64,000 bases of DNA from Notospermus geniculatus (Eukaryota; Nemertea; Pilidiophora; Heteronemertea; Lineidae), in assembly GCA_002633025.1 (NCBI GenBank), contig NMRB01000437.1, positions 262,913-326,912 on the forward strand, read 5' to 3'. The notes under the pieces are model-generated. The model ran no database searches. It saw only the letters and a list, made by a program, of their open reading frames with translations, and was not told where the DNA came from. Of this stretch, positions 24,838 through 36,718 are shown piece by piece; position 1 is the stretch's first letter, and each line of letters begins with the position of its first letter. The position numbers and the translations under genes were made by a program.

Positions 24838-25610
24838 ATAGTGGAGCAGATCAGGCAGCAAATTTTGGCTCACCTTGCATAGTCTTATAACAAGACAAAA
24901 TAGGTATCATTTTGTTCGTAAGGATGTCTACTATACGAATATGGATGTTATACTCGTGAAATAATTAGGGTAGCATGTCATTTTAACCCCTTTCTGACGT
25001 TATCACTGACTTTATCATTGGACCCACGAACTGAGTTTGTACAGGAGAATGGGGACCCGATGTACAGCTAACTTTTGAACGATTGGATTTACACCCCATA
25101 AATGTATTACCAACAGATAGAAACATGGTACCTCGTAACCAAATAAGCATGTTTTTTTGTAGTTTTTAACCTGTTACGTAATTGGAAATAGCCTTTTTTA
25201 ATAATTTATGGATTTTGACCAATTTTGTGTTAATTTACATAAAACAAGCCATTTCGTATTACACAACTACTGAAAACAATTAAAAACATGTTCGTAAGCT
25301 TCTTAGGTACCATGTTTCTATCTGTTGATAATACATTTATGGGGTGTAAATCCAACCGTTCAAAAGTTAGCTGTACATCGGGTCCCCATTCTCCTGTACA
25401 AAGCTCAGTTCGTAGGTTCAATGATAAAGTCAATGATAACGTCAGAAAGGGGTTAAAAATGACATGTTACCCTATTATTTCACGAGTATAACATCCATAT
25501 TCGTATAGTAGACATCCTTACGAACAAAATGATACCTATTTTGTCTTGTTATAAGATTATGCAAACTATCTCCTGTTATAAGGCCCTTTGCTGGCTTGTC
25601 TGCTCCACTA
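24838..25610. repeat. Fold-back element, ~300-bp arms
   Basis: The left arm (about 24838-25160) is repeated inverted at about 25270-25610. Shared blocks include 'gtggagcaga', 'cttataacaagacaaaatag', 'gttcgtaaggatgtctacta' and 'gatgtacagctaacttttga'. Only about 100 bp separates the arms. Confidence 0.8.
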
Positions 25611-26817
25611 CAATGACATAAACTCAGTCAAAGACCGTCAGAAGGAGTTAGTGGTGCGAGCAAACCGCTTTCCTGTGTTGGCCGCAGATGTCAAAAATTC
25701 CATTTTTCAAGATCGCCACCTGGCGGCCATGTTTGAAGTATGTCGGAACTCAAATCGTAGCATAAATGTAGAGGATACTTACATGGATGTTTAGGCAACA
25801 TAAAACCATCTTAACTTTGGCATAGTCTGCCCACAAACACTAGAGGACTGTAGGTAGGGCAAAAGAAATGAAAACACGAGAGAGCCACGCTTGGAAAGAG
25901 ACGACGAGTTTAATGGTTACCATAATAATGAATGATGATACAAATACAGGTGATATATAATGGTACAAGTCTTGGACTTCTTCTTGAGGAAGCAATAAAC
26001 CATCTCTCGACAACCTTGAGGCTTGTTCCTTCTCTTGATGGACGTTAAATATTTGTGACAATGGATATTAATTGTTATCAATTTGGTGAAATAAAGTTTT
26101 CAAACACTTTAAGTTTAAAAGACATGTTTCTTTATTCCATAAAAGAGCTACACACACTACATGACTGGGACAACGTATTGACATAGCATCCGGGAAAGGC
26201 CCCGGTTGGGTTGGCTGGACTGGTGGTGTCATCATCCCCCATCGACCATCCGAGTTCCCAAAAATTACTGATATCATTTTATTCAAATAGGCTGTTGCAT
26301 TGCCAAAAAGTTATGCAGTTGAACAGAGAATTCTTTGTTATATCAAAAAACACTTTTAAATTTTCAAATCCGATGAATAGTAATGGTTTTACAATGCTAA
26401 ATTTGTAGCATGCTTGGGCCGTAACCATTATGCATTCCCCCTTGCCTTGATACACATGATTGCTTAACCTGTCCTACTTTAGAGGATTGGAATGGCTCAC
26501 TTATAACCAGAGGGGTGCAAGGTGCAATAGGAGCTGTCAGCGAGTTGACCACTAGGTGTCACTAGGGCCCAATTCAATGCATCTAGCGGACCCAGTCATT
26601 ATCGATCGAGCAGCGATCATAATAGATTTCCTGTACATTTGGTCCGCTAAGACTGTGCTGCCATCTGTTAGCAATATGCGCGGCTGACTGCTCCTATTAG
26701 GTCACTGGCTCAGATTAACCAGGTGATGGAAGATTATGTAAAATGAGTCAATATGGGAAGGTGTATTTCTGCAACAAATTTCCTAAGGCCCTGTTTATCT
26801 AATGCGGCAGATCGGCC
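25611..26817. other. Intergenic, no gene recognised
   Basis: I see no splice-bounded exon. The ORFs at 25588-25794 and 25840-26061 have no recognisable features. No counterpart of receptor exon 3 could be found here for the dead receptor copy that begins at 26818. Confidence 0.4.
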
Positions 26818-27241
26818 CTATGCTCCCAGTTGGTTCATCGGAATAAGTATTACTGTTTCAGCGAGAACAACCATGTTAGTTCTATTTGCTGTGCAGTACC
26901 GCGGCGCTGATAAAGTGAAGCCGACAGCTATAGCTCGGTAAGCGGATATGACTGTCAGGAAGTTTCCAGATAGGACACCGCAGGCAGAGGACGACGATGA
27001 AATGAAAAGAAATACTGTCGCCTCGGCCGTTGGAACTGAGCGTTGGCGGGCGCATCATGTGGCTGCAATTGCATAGAGCTACAGGGTATACGGACAGGCC
27101 GGTTTTAATGGGATTTCACCGTCGTGAACGCCTTGTGAAGCTGTTAACGCTGAGACGGCACTTAACTCTGGACATGACCTGGATATCCTTGCGTGCCCCA
27201 CATCTGTCCCGAGGAATTGCCGTCAACGTCATTCATTCCAT
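26818..27241 (-). pseudogene. Dead copy of the D/E-type GPCR (gene C)
   Basis: The minus strand from 27241 repeats the start of genes D/E (M-E-x-M-T-x-TAIPR), but the third codon is TGA (27235-27233). The sequence then jumps directly to the end of exon 1 (KDIQV, about 27175), so roughly 75 codons covering TM1-TM2 are deleted. The old donor reads GTCCA instead of GTAAG. Exon 2 is recognisable and open from about 26998 to 26818 (SACGVLSGNFLT, then AYRAIAV, APRYC, VILIP), with the DRY-position aspartate changed to tyrosine. No acceptor AG precedes it and no exon 3 follows. The nonsense codon, internal deletion and lost splice sites make it non-functional. It lies upstream of D and E in the same orientation, so it is a decayed member of the same tandem array. 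Confidence 0.8.
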
Positions 27242-27879
27242 AGATATGTTAGGCCGCACCTGCACATGCTTGACAACACTATGCAAAGTTCTGTACATGT
27301 AGCTACATCGGTCCCTGATCAGCATGCATGTTAAATATCATCTTCGAGCTTTGAACACCCATTTCACAATTACCTTATGCTATTGAACGATTGACACGAT
27401 TCATAAGTGGTCTTCCTCTTTAACTCCACATTCCAGAGCACATTTTGGTTGGTACAGGTGCCGTGAGTAGTTAATCCAAGGTCAGAAAGTGGAGTCGTTG
27501 CAAGGCATAAAAAAGACTGTGAAAGGCTACTGATCCTAAATACGTATGATTATCGGTTGTTTTTTTCCCACCTGATTTCCTGCATTTTTATTACGAAAGG
27601 GCTGGTCCATGGTACTTTCCCCCTCACCGTCGAGTATCCAATCCCGAAATGCAACGCGCAATCCGTACTCGATTATCGCAGTGTACATTGTTTTACGAGT
27701 ATGGTATCCCGCCTACCTTTGCGAGCCGGCCCGCACGCGACCTGTACTCTATTTTTCGAGTACGATCGCTTACTCGGTTTTTTAGGTATATTATCCCATA
27801 ATTCACCGCAGGTGATGTCACATCCTACCGCGTGTTTCCAAGAATTCCCTGCTCCCTGACGTCACACCAGCCCGCGTGT

Positions 27880-28405
27880 TTTGTTTACATTCAAAATCGT
27901 CCTGTGCTATGGCAAGTTGGGGTTTGGGAAGACTTGCAATCAGACAATTGGCTCCTGGGTGAACAGCATTTGTGTGCTTTGAAAAATTTTCTTCCCCTTC
28001 AAACCAATCACAGGTATTAGGGCACAAGGGACATCTCAACGTGTTCTGAATTACCGTCAGTGCCAGGCTGTATGGCAAGCCATTACAGACAACAAATACC
28101 CACGACAGTTCGTGTATATCTTTTGATGCCGACTCCAAGTCCAATTTCTCTTAAGATAAGCCGCAAAGAGTCATGGGAATTTGGATTCACAAAGACCGTG
28201 TCAACCACATGTAATGGTGGGGCGGATTCACGATGTCCACTTGGTAAAAATGAATGTAGTGATTCTTCATTTGATTCATTTTCCTCCATGGGTTTAACCA
28301 TAACCTTGGCATCTGGTGTTCTTAAAACATCTAGTCTCACTTCCTTTCCTACTGTCGCAGATTTGGCCTTTGCTATAAATTCAACAATTGGAAACTGTCA
28401 ACAGT
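27880..28405 (-). pseudogene. Broken copy of the transposase-like family found at 53.7-56.8 kb
   Basis: From 28405 one frame reads FPIVEFIAKAKSATVGKEVR and continues to NPNSHDSLRLILREIG. After a frame change near 28140 a second frame reads KDIHELSWVFVVCNGLPYSL, then NTLRCPLCPNTCDWFEGEEN. This order matches NPNSYKNISEILRNIG, IRHWLYFECDGGIYPIVAQL and NTFHCDNCDTSFYGEDKFKE in the gene at 53675. It is therefore a diverged relative carrying the segment before and through the C2H2-like finger. The catalytic-like region that follows in the other copy is missing. Upstream and downstream exons were not found. Confidence 0.55.
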
Positions 28406-29037
28406 CTATGAAGTGTTACCCCAGATCGCCTTGATTAACTTTTCCCACAATAATACGGTATTAGAAGGTAAAGTTTTTTTCATTGCCTACCTGTTGCTTT
28501 GAACTTGAAAAAAAAACTTCTCATGAGATTGTATGCTCATAGTTATAGCCTAACTCTACAAATTCTTAATACCTTACCAGTTCAAAAGTGCCAAGTTCAT
28601 CGATGGAGTCTGTGAAACTCCCCTCCACTGAAGCAGACTGATCTGATATTACAAATGAAATAAAAAAAGGTGAACAGGTGAAGGGGTATGCAGTTCAATC
28701 CTTAATCGACCAGGAATTTGATCATGAAAATACTAATGAGAAGATACTATAGCTATAAATGTACCTGGCAACTGTAAATCAAGTGCACGTTGAAGCAGGC
28801 GCTAGTGTGGGCATCTGTCGTCGACTTGGGTAAATGCCTGATGTACCGGACAACGTCGTCCATATTCGGTTGCACCCACATACTTGGGGCGAGGTCCCCT
28901 CCACTGCAGCCTCCCGTATCCAATGAACACAGTCGTGTAAACAGTAGTGACAACACTCGATTTCACCTTGTTGACGCAAAAAAATCTGACCAACTGCATA
29001 CGAAATTGAGAAAATATGGCTCGGGGGCCCGTCTTCT
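28406..29037. other. Unassigned ORFs upstream of the broken transposase-like copy
   Basis: The minus-strand frame at 28779-29225 contains a cysteine/histidine-rich piece (ECCHYCLHDCVHWIREAA), and another frame carries PSMWVQPNMDDVVRYIRHLP. Either could be a decayed upstream exon of the pseudogene that follows at 28405, but I recognise no family and cannot fix splice sites. Confidence 0.25.
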
Positions 29038-29683
29038 GATGCTTCCCGAGGATCATCCTGGGTAAACATAAGGATCCTTAACTTTACACAGCTTGGGAGT
29101 TCCCGCCGAATCATGCTGTACCTGCGTCTCTTTCGGCAGAGAACATGCAGTAGGATCATTGCTAAAAAGGGCTGAAAATTACCGCTATACCTCCTCCGGG
29201 GTTTGCAATAGGAAGACAAGACCAATCCCTACAACTTTTCAAAAGGGACCGATAGTAAATTCTCAAGGACTTAGGAGCGATAGGCCTAGGTAGAACATGT
29301 ATGATCCGTGTGCATTTCGTCGTTTTCATGAATTTACTTTTTGCAGAACATGCAGTACGATCGTAACTCGAAAGGGCTGAAAATTACCGCTATACCTGCT
29401 CCGGGGTGTGGAATAGGGAGAAAAGACCAATCCCTACAACTTTTCAAAAGGGACCGATAGTAAATTCTCAAGGACTTAGGAGCTATAGGCCTACTTCGAG
29501 GCCACCTTCATATCATGATTTACGCTGAATATCAACCTCACTACACCACTCGGGAACTCCAATCTGGGTAAAGTTAAGGATCCTTATGTTTACCCAGGGC
29601 CGTCCTGGGTAAAGAAAAGGATTACCCAGGATGATCCTGGGTAAACATAAGGTATACCCAGGACGACATTGACCCATTCGGCC
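29038..29683. mobile_element. Family-1 MITE copy, left end truncated, with internal duplication
   Basis: 'atcctgggtaaacataagga' at 29053 is repeated inverted at about 29560-29650, where the right end finishes 'cccaggacgacattgaccca' and 'ttcggcc', matching the family-1 terminus ('gccgaatcggttaatgtcgt'). The left terminus lacks the outermost bases. Inside, about 29123-29285 and 29343-29489 are direct copies sharing 'ctgaaaattaccgctatacc' and 'ccctacaacttttcaaaagg', a ~150-bp tandem duplication. Confidence 0.65.
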
Positions 29684-30311
29684 TTAATAGTCCAACAACG
29701 GCCAATGACTTGATTGTTGTCGAATACAACCAGGATGTCCTCGTCAGGGTATGAACATGGTGATTCGGCTTGTGTACTCAACCACTCACTAACACTGTCT
29801 TTGCATTCGTATGGACCAGTTTTCGCAAATATATCCACAGTTATTCGTCCAGTGGTCTGAGCATATAAAGGCAAGTTTTGTGTGAACAAAAGAGGAACGA
29901 CAATGTTTCAGGTCTTCCACCACAAAATCCACCCCCAAAAAAGCTCTCAGAACAGGATCTTAATTTGCCAAGTAATCATCTAGATCAAGGGTAGCTGAGT
30001 AATTCCTGTGGGGGAAATGAAGTAGTTGGGCCATTCCTTTTCTGATAATTCGAGAAAAGTCTTTTTTATGATTCACGTTCAAATTTTCCTATGTGGTTAC
30101 CATGGCAACCGTTTTTAAGCACCTTCGTTGTGGGTTAGAGAAAAACGGACTTCATATTCGAACAATTCAGAACTCTCCCTAGGAAAAGTATAATTTTAGC
30201 TGGTTCCGTTTCCAGGTAAGGTATTTCCTTAAATAAGGCCTTTTTGGACTTCATAGCCCCGTTTAAGAGCCTCAACCTTGCGATACACTTTTTTCCACTT
30301 TTGCACGAATA
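29684..30311. other. No gene recognised
   Basis: The only ORF here (29590-29889, minus) overlaps the MITE end and has no recognisable feature. No repeats were recognised in the remainder. Confidence 0.35.
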
Positions 30312-30787
30312 TTATGACAGGGAATAATAAGCTAACTTTTCAGCTTCGTCATTTGAATTGGATATGAACTCATCTGAGAGGCATTGTTTTACCAATTCAT
30401 CACGACTGAGCAATTTGACTTTCTTTGTGCCTGCAGCAGCTGTGGATCCTTCAGCAGCATCCATGGGCAGCTGTGTAGCTTGATTGAATCCATAATCATG
30501 GTCAACACGTGGTGGCGGAAGTAGTTGATGATCATCATGTCCATGACCATTTGCAATGTTACGTGCTTTGATGGCCTGTTTCACATAATCAGCATTATAC
30601 CTTGCAGAAAGCTCAGACAAGCTTTAGAAACATTCTGAATTCTATCTTTGCAGAATTTTGTGCCCATAACCTCCTCTAATAGTTCTTTTTCAATTTCAGT
30701 CGGGCGGACGAGATGAGATTGAGAGTGGGGCACCTCTACGTGCTGGGGGTCACCACCACCAGACCACTCATTGTGTAAAATGTTCAC
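30312..30787 (-). pseudogene. Unidentified ORF pair with a frame break
   Basis: The frame from 30787 reads EWSGGGDPQHVEVPHSQSHL, then RPTEIEKELLEEVMGTKFCK. Near 30615 the protein-like sequence passes to the next frame (SARYNADYVKQAIKARNIAN) and ends in a stop at 30312, with GHGHDDHQ, an AAEGSTAAAGTKK linker and KLLSRDELVKQCLSDEF. Composition and charge look like real, soluble, helical protein on both sides of the break. I do not recognise the family. It may be a gene with a one-base indel, a short unseen intron, or transposon-derived sequence. Confidence 0.35.
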
Positions 30788-31623
30788 ACATACTGATCAT
30801 CAGAACTGCTTTTTCATGTTCATAAAATTGGCACATACAGTTTTAAGTGCATAAAAGTAAGTTAGCACAAAAGTTAAAATACACAATGTCAACAAACAGT
30901 ACAAAGTCAACCTAAAAACTGCAAATTTTAGGGAAACTTCCACACGAGATTCCACCATTATCCCACGGTCAAATGGGAATTCGCACGGCGGAAGTGACGT
31001 AAATAGGGTGTTCTACGCCTGCGCAATTAGATTGAATAGGTCTGATCACTCCATAGGGTGCCAGGTAACGAAATACCCACTCAAAAAAACAACAACTGGA
31101 AAACCAGGTACGCGAAACAAAAGTGCGCATGCGCACACTTCATGTTAAAGTAAAGATGGTGTCGCCATCTTAGTAGTATTGCGTACTCGGTTCTTGAGGT
31201 CTGCTCAGACCTGGTCATTATTCACGAAGTTTTCGTAGGCCTATTTACGGAGTGCGTAAAAGCTATTGTCGATGCAGGCAGCATATTGTTCACTCCCAGC
31301 CCGACTGAGATAATTCGTACCCTTAAAGTTACTGGTGGGGGGGGGGGGACTTTGTGATTAAGGCCCTGGATCAGTGTGAAACTGCGGTATATCATCCGGA
31401 AAATGACTTCACACATGTGATGTTGCTTTAAAGGAGGGCAGTCAAATGAATGTAGAAGCACAAACATGTACAACTTCCACACTCCCATTCAATCCGTGGA
31501 TATCGTCCAGGTCGATGTGGTGACATAGCTCTGACTACAAAATCAATCGCTGAATGTGTTCTCCGCAGTTTCGAAGTTTGGGGTGCTCATAATTCCTTCC
31601 GATTGAACAGCTCGTGTACCTAA

Positions 31624-34270
31624 CTATTCCATAATTTTGAGTCTTTCACAAAAATTCACAAACAACTCTTTCAAGTCATTCCTGTACTTTTGACCTCCGC
31701 CCAGGCAATACATGTAAAAATTCAGACAATAATTGAACATATGAAGTGTGTAAAGGCTACCAATGATTACATTGTAGAGCATCAGGCTACAGGTCACAAC
31801 AAAATTGTCGAAAAGTTCGGCGACTTGTGGAAATTGGAGGCTCATCATGAATAGTCTGTAAGGCATCGATGTAAACAAATAAGCTGCACAGACAGCCAAG
31901 AGCATTTTCGTCAGATATGCTGTGTTCTTTCCCTTTTTCGAGTCGCCTTGGTCACTGCTTAAAGTAGCTCGTGCTTGTGAGGCACGTTTCACTTCGACAA
32001 TGATAATGATATTGCAAGAAATGATGATGGCAAACGGAAGGAGGGTTCCGGAAGCCAACTGAAATCCAGATACAGCCAAGGTCGCTGTTGGGTTGTCAGG
32101 GATAAAAATGACGACATTTTCGGCACCTAAATAAAGACATGTGAAATATCCGGTCTTATTTATATGCGGATAGATACCGGTACTAATAAGACCTGATATA
32201 AAAGCTGTAATGGAAGCGCAGCTACAGTTTCTGACCGAACTGGAAACAACGGACGTGCGTTGAAGAATGATATAGGCTTAAAACATCTAAAGGACATTTA
32301 CTGACCTGTGTTTGGGTCCTTGACATAATGATACGCAAATGCAAAGGCACAGTTGACCAGAATCAGTATTACTGTTCCTGCCAGTATCACCATCTTAGCT
32401 CTGCCTGGTGTGCAGTATCGCGTCGCTGCCAGAGGGAAACGGACAGCTATAGTTCGGTCAACTGACATGGCAGTCAGATAGTACCCAGATAAGACACTGC
32501 ACGCAGAGAAGACCACATAATAGGAACTGCAATAAAAACACATACTTGAGGTATAAGGCCCGTTACCTGCAGCGGTTTTCCGCGGTTGCCGCATAAACTG
32601 CACGGCATGTGCGAGAAATTGCAGTTCTCTACAGGGTGTATCAAAAAACGCAACAGTTGATATTTTCCTAAATATTTAAAAATCTAAGACAGATATTGCA
32701 AATCTATGTAGGTCATCTGATGCGTATGGATCTTACCTTCAAAATGACACCATTCATGTTGGAATACGCATGACTGATCTAGCACTGTTTAAACAAAATG
32801 ACCTAAAACTGCATTTGTTGCAGGGCGAGGATTCCTGTTGTTATTGACACTCTGTGCCTTATTCATTGCATAACATTCACAGACAATGCCCAGATGGTAG
32901 CGTAACTGCTGTCACTCTTCCAATAAAGAACTCAACGACAAACAGATAAAAACATAATTCTGTGTCAACAAAGTTAACATCTTTGATGTTGATCTCAGCA
33001 AAGTAAAACAACAGATGTAAACGTAATGTTTTATGTCACTCTGTGCTTCCCCACTTGGTTTCAGTCATGGCCGAGTTCTCATGGACCCATCATGGTGGAA
33101 AATAAATGTTTTGGCAAACTTTTCTCTTCCCACCGCGACAGGTGAATTCCAACCCTGCAACAAATTGGATTACAAGCTATTTCGTTTAAACAGTGCCTGA
33201 TCAGCCATGCGGAACTCTATTCAGGCGCCAATAATATCAATTTGAAGCTAAGATCCACAGGATTAATATAACCTATGTATATTTGTCATATCCATCCTAG
33301 ATTTATAGATATTGGGGAAATACAAACTGTTGCGTTTTTTTGATACACCCTGTAGTGGCGGCAACGTGCCGGGGTGACAGGAATCAATGCCCCATGAATG
33401 CAAGTCTACTAAACAATAGCCCCATATTGTAGGGTTATATTCGAATGGTCATGATATCTATTGCCATATTCTAATCCCTCGCTGAGCAATACGACCGGAC
33501 TTCGGTTCCAGAGGGACTTTGATTCCAGTCACACCTGGTATGTATCCCGCAATTGTCGCATGGTACCAACAGGCCTCTGCCTGTTGGAACATCACAATGC
33601 CTGTTGGCTAGCTGTTCGCTAACACCGTTAGTAAAAACGAGCACGATGCCTGTGTGAGAGCTGGTAGAAAGTGTCACCTGTGTTCCCATTTCTTTGCTTC
33701 GTTGTATGAGGAACGCTGTGGAATGAGGGTGACAGATTTCTCTCTGTTACACTTTGAAAAGTAATGGACACTCTAGCTATCTGTTGTGTGGAACCACTGC
33801 GATAGAGGAAGCACTAGAAAACATTGCAGAGGAACAAAGGAACAGAGGAACAAAATGTCCTAATTTTCCGCCTAGTACATGTACTATATCAGCAGCATCC
33901 CATCAAATCGTCCTGAAGAAAACGCCGAGACGGTATACTTGATGTGTTTTGTCCTAAATGCTTACATGATTTGGTAATCCTTACCCGCCTTCATACCTGC
34001 ATTGATGAACAAAGGAACGAAGATGGTAGAAAAAATCAGTAGTATATTTTCAACAACGGCCATTGCAGTCATATAAATGGACGGTGAGAGCTTTCGGTTG
34101 CTGGCCTTGCTCGCGATCAGTATGATGAGGATATTGCCAGGGAGACCAAGTAAGATATTCGGCAAGTAGCAATAGATAGTAATGTTGCGGAATATTTCGC
34201 CAAGGTATTCCGGATCGCCGTATCTGCATGTTACTTCGCGAGGAATTGCCGTAAATGTCATTCTTTCCAT
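31624..34270 (-). CDS. Class A (rhodopsin-like) GPCR, gene D, 3 exons
   Basis: Exons 34270-33966, 32526-32306 and 32126-31624 (TAG) join in phases 2 and 1 to give 342 aa. Splice sites are strong (AT|GTAAG, ttttattgcAG, CAG|GTCAGT, tttatttAG). TM1 is about 31-54 with G45-N46, TM2 65-89, TM3 103-124 followed by D125-R126-T127, TM4 143-165, TM5 193-219, TM6 248-270 (SMPYR) and TM7 290-316 with N311-F-Y-M-Y315. GGGQKYRNDLKEL follows as helix 8. One sequon lies at N29. I start at the ATG giving MERMTF, because gene E (MRKMTF) and the dead copy align from there; an upstream in-frame ATG (34360) would add 30 residues not conserved in E. Intron 1 contains a mariner-like element. Gene E is the closest relative. 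Ligand unknown. Confidence 0.87.
32632..33352. mobile_element. Mariner/Tc1-like non-autonomous element in intron 1 of GPCR D
   Basis: Inverted ends 'cagggtgtatcaaaaaacgc' and the complement ('gcgtttttttgatacaccctg') are flanked by TA (32630-32631 and 33353-33354). The 721-bp body has no transposase. Solo matches to the terminus occur at about 60515-60528 and 63110-63121. TA duplications and a CAGGGTG-type end are typical of the Tc1/mariner superfamily. Confidence 0.8.
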
Positions 34271-35370
34271 CGATATGCAAGGCCGCACCTGCACTTGACT
34301 TCGCAGTATACGCACTGTGTAAACGACCCCGACAGACGCTCGTAATTGTAGATGTAACATTCTCTGATCAGCATATATAGCATATCATCTTACAACTTTG
34401 AACACCCAGTTGGCCATTCTGTGTTATTTAAAAGCGATCGGATGACGAAAGCATATAAATTACATCAATGGGTTCGTTAATCAAACTTATTTTTTTTCTG
34501 TCCTGACCTTGTAGATGTGCGAGCAGTTATTCCACGGTCACACGACAAGTTGCGCTGCACGAAAGTGCCAAAAAAAGTGAAAAACAAGCTCGTCAGTAGC
34601 GCCTTTTCTTGAATGACAAGTATAGTGGATGCATGCATTCACATCTAACGCATCCTGCCATAGCAGGGGGTTTTAGCCCGCTCCACTTCATCCACTCACA
34701 CAAACCTCAGCTGGAATACTGTCATGATGCTACATAATAAATTGAACAATTACAAATTTCTTGGTTTTACCCCGTTTTACCTTAAAGTTTTGTATTTAAA
34801 AATCACTTTAATACGTCTTTTCAAACTTGACTGAACTTCATCACAATGGTTATTCGGTACCGGTATATAAAAAATATTCTTGTTATTTTGATTGTTTTTT
34901 AGTCGTAATTATTTAGCGTTCACAAGCTAAAATGCTGCATTCTGATTAGGCAATGGTTTTCTGACCGTATCATGCTAGGCTGGAAGACACAATTTCAGCA
35001 CGACTATGTGTGCGAGTGTATGAAGAGGAGCGAGACCAAAGCCCTGCTGTGGGAGGGTGGTCTAACATTGTGGCATATTTAGCCAGCAAAGTGACAGTAC
35101 TGACACTGACCACATGTGTAACAAACAAACGGAAATAGCCTTATTGAAAACATGAACTGCGCATGCCCGTACTTTGCGTATAATGGCGGGAACTTTGAAG
35201 CAATATATTAACACTGCTTTTCCTGAAAGAAATTGTTACCGATACACTGATTACCAAAGGAAATTTGTTGCGTGGCTACCCTTCTTAATTGTCATCTTCA
35301 CTACACCTCAACTGTCTCTGTAAGCCTATATTCTGTCCTGAAATAAATCCACTACATGTTATACCTCACT
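34271..35370. other. Intergenic between GPCR D promoter side and an LTR-type coding remnant
   Basis: No gene is seen. The first ~100 bp 5' of gene D are conserved in the dead copy at 27242-27350 ('ggccgcacctgcac', 'ctgatcagcat', 'tgaacaccca'), so this may be 5' UTR/promoter. The segment 34900-35370 could be a solo LTR if the remnant at 35371 is LTR-derived, but I found no second LTR to compare. Confidence 0.35.
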
Positions 35371-35585
35371 AATTAACTTCTTTGACCGGTTTCCTCTCCC
35401 TCAAAGAATGCCTCAACACAGGTTCTGGAGGACCGGGTTTCACAGGAATCGGCCCTCCCGACTCGTCAGACATAGCACTCATGCTAGCACTACTGTAAGC
35501 TTGCACACTAGTCTCAGAGCTAAATCTACCAGTACCCATTTCGGCCTGTGCACCACTAATTGGAGACGATATTACCTTTCCAGAT
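35371..35585 (-). pseudogene. Possible C-terminal end of an LTR-retrotransposon polyprotein
   Basis: An open minus-strand frame of about 70 codons ends SGGPIPVKPGPPEPVLRHSL, then RERKPVKEVN and a stop (about 35371). A proline-rich tail followed by R-x-S-x-R-x-RKP is the usual C-terminal end of Ty3/Gypsy-type integrases. No reverse transcriptase, protease or integrase core is visible upstream to 36300, so this is at best a short remnant. A low-complexity tail of an unrelated protein is an alternative. Confidence 0.3.
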
Positions 35586-36718
35586 ACTTACACTTCAGAT
35601 AGGCCTAGTGGTGTTCCAAACTCCTCTACTCTACTAGATTCCCCTTCAAAAACCTTCATCAGGTGATCTTGAATGTTGCCTAGAGACAACTCAGACGTGA
35701 AACTAGGTAAACATATAGGCTACGGGTAATCAGGGTAAGTAATTGAAAAATGGTTGGCCAAAAATAAATCTACTGAACACTGTGATGGCTACAACTTTAG
35801 TTACTCCATTTGGTTTCCTTGTTCCTTTATTGTGTATTCCGGGACGTATTTTGCAAAGGCATCGTTGAATGCTGCTGGGTTATGTCGGGAGCTGAAACAT
35901 GAGAAAAACAAACGAAACGACAAGAAGCCCCACCCGATTAGTCTGTCCACTCATTTTTATGGTTTCCGATCTCAAGATCGGAAACCATATAGTGTTTGGT
36001 CGTGGANTCGTATCTTCACCTGGAAATTGCCTAATGGTTCGTGGCCATTGCCCTCAGGATCGGAAACCATTGACATCGCTTCGATGTCCTGTTCTTGTTG
36101 ACAAGAGTGATGATTGCTGCTCACTTTGAAACTAGGTTCAGCATTAAGAAAGTGATAACAGCCCCGAACCTCACAAAGACAGGGATATTTTATTCCGTGC
36201 CTGGTTTCCATTGATCCAACACTAGAATTCGCCTCGGGAGACATTGCATCCCACGGGGGACTTTCTTTTATGAAAAATTAGAATCACTTATCAAGCGACG
36301 TGACGCAATGCATCCACAGTGGATAGGCGTACGCCGTCCGCACTGGAATGACATGACTGAGGTGTGCCGACTGGCTCCGGCCTAGTGTTTCAAACACTGG
36401 TTTGGGACGCATTGAGTTAACCATTTTGCATCAAGGCTACTGCTTACTGCCAAGAAATGAGATTGTGAGTGGTATTTTTCCGTTTGAAGAGTATGCATTT
36501 GTTCTATGGACGTTCAAACTTGCGAACCGAGAGAGTGAAAAAAGCGGCGGCCATTGGTGGTCGACATTTCATAAAATGTCGCACCTTTGGTGACGTCAGA
36601 GCGGTCGACATGCCAAAATTCCTTATGGTCACGTGTGCGGTGTGAGCCAATCGCATTCACGGAAACTTACTTGAGGTACGGGATAATGCATTGTCAGCAG
36701 TAATGTGGTCCTGTTGCA
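35586..36718. repeat. Gene-free stretch with palindromic repeat pieces
   Basis: 'ggtttccgatctcaagatcg' with 'gaaacc' (35960-35990) is a near-perfect hairpin, and 'aggatcggaaaccat' recurs at 36057-36071. One N lies at 36007 between them, suggesting an assembly difficulty. No gene is recognised. Confidence 0.5.
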
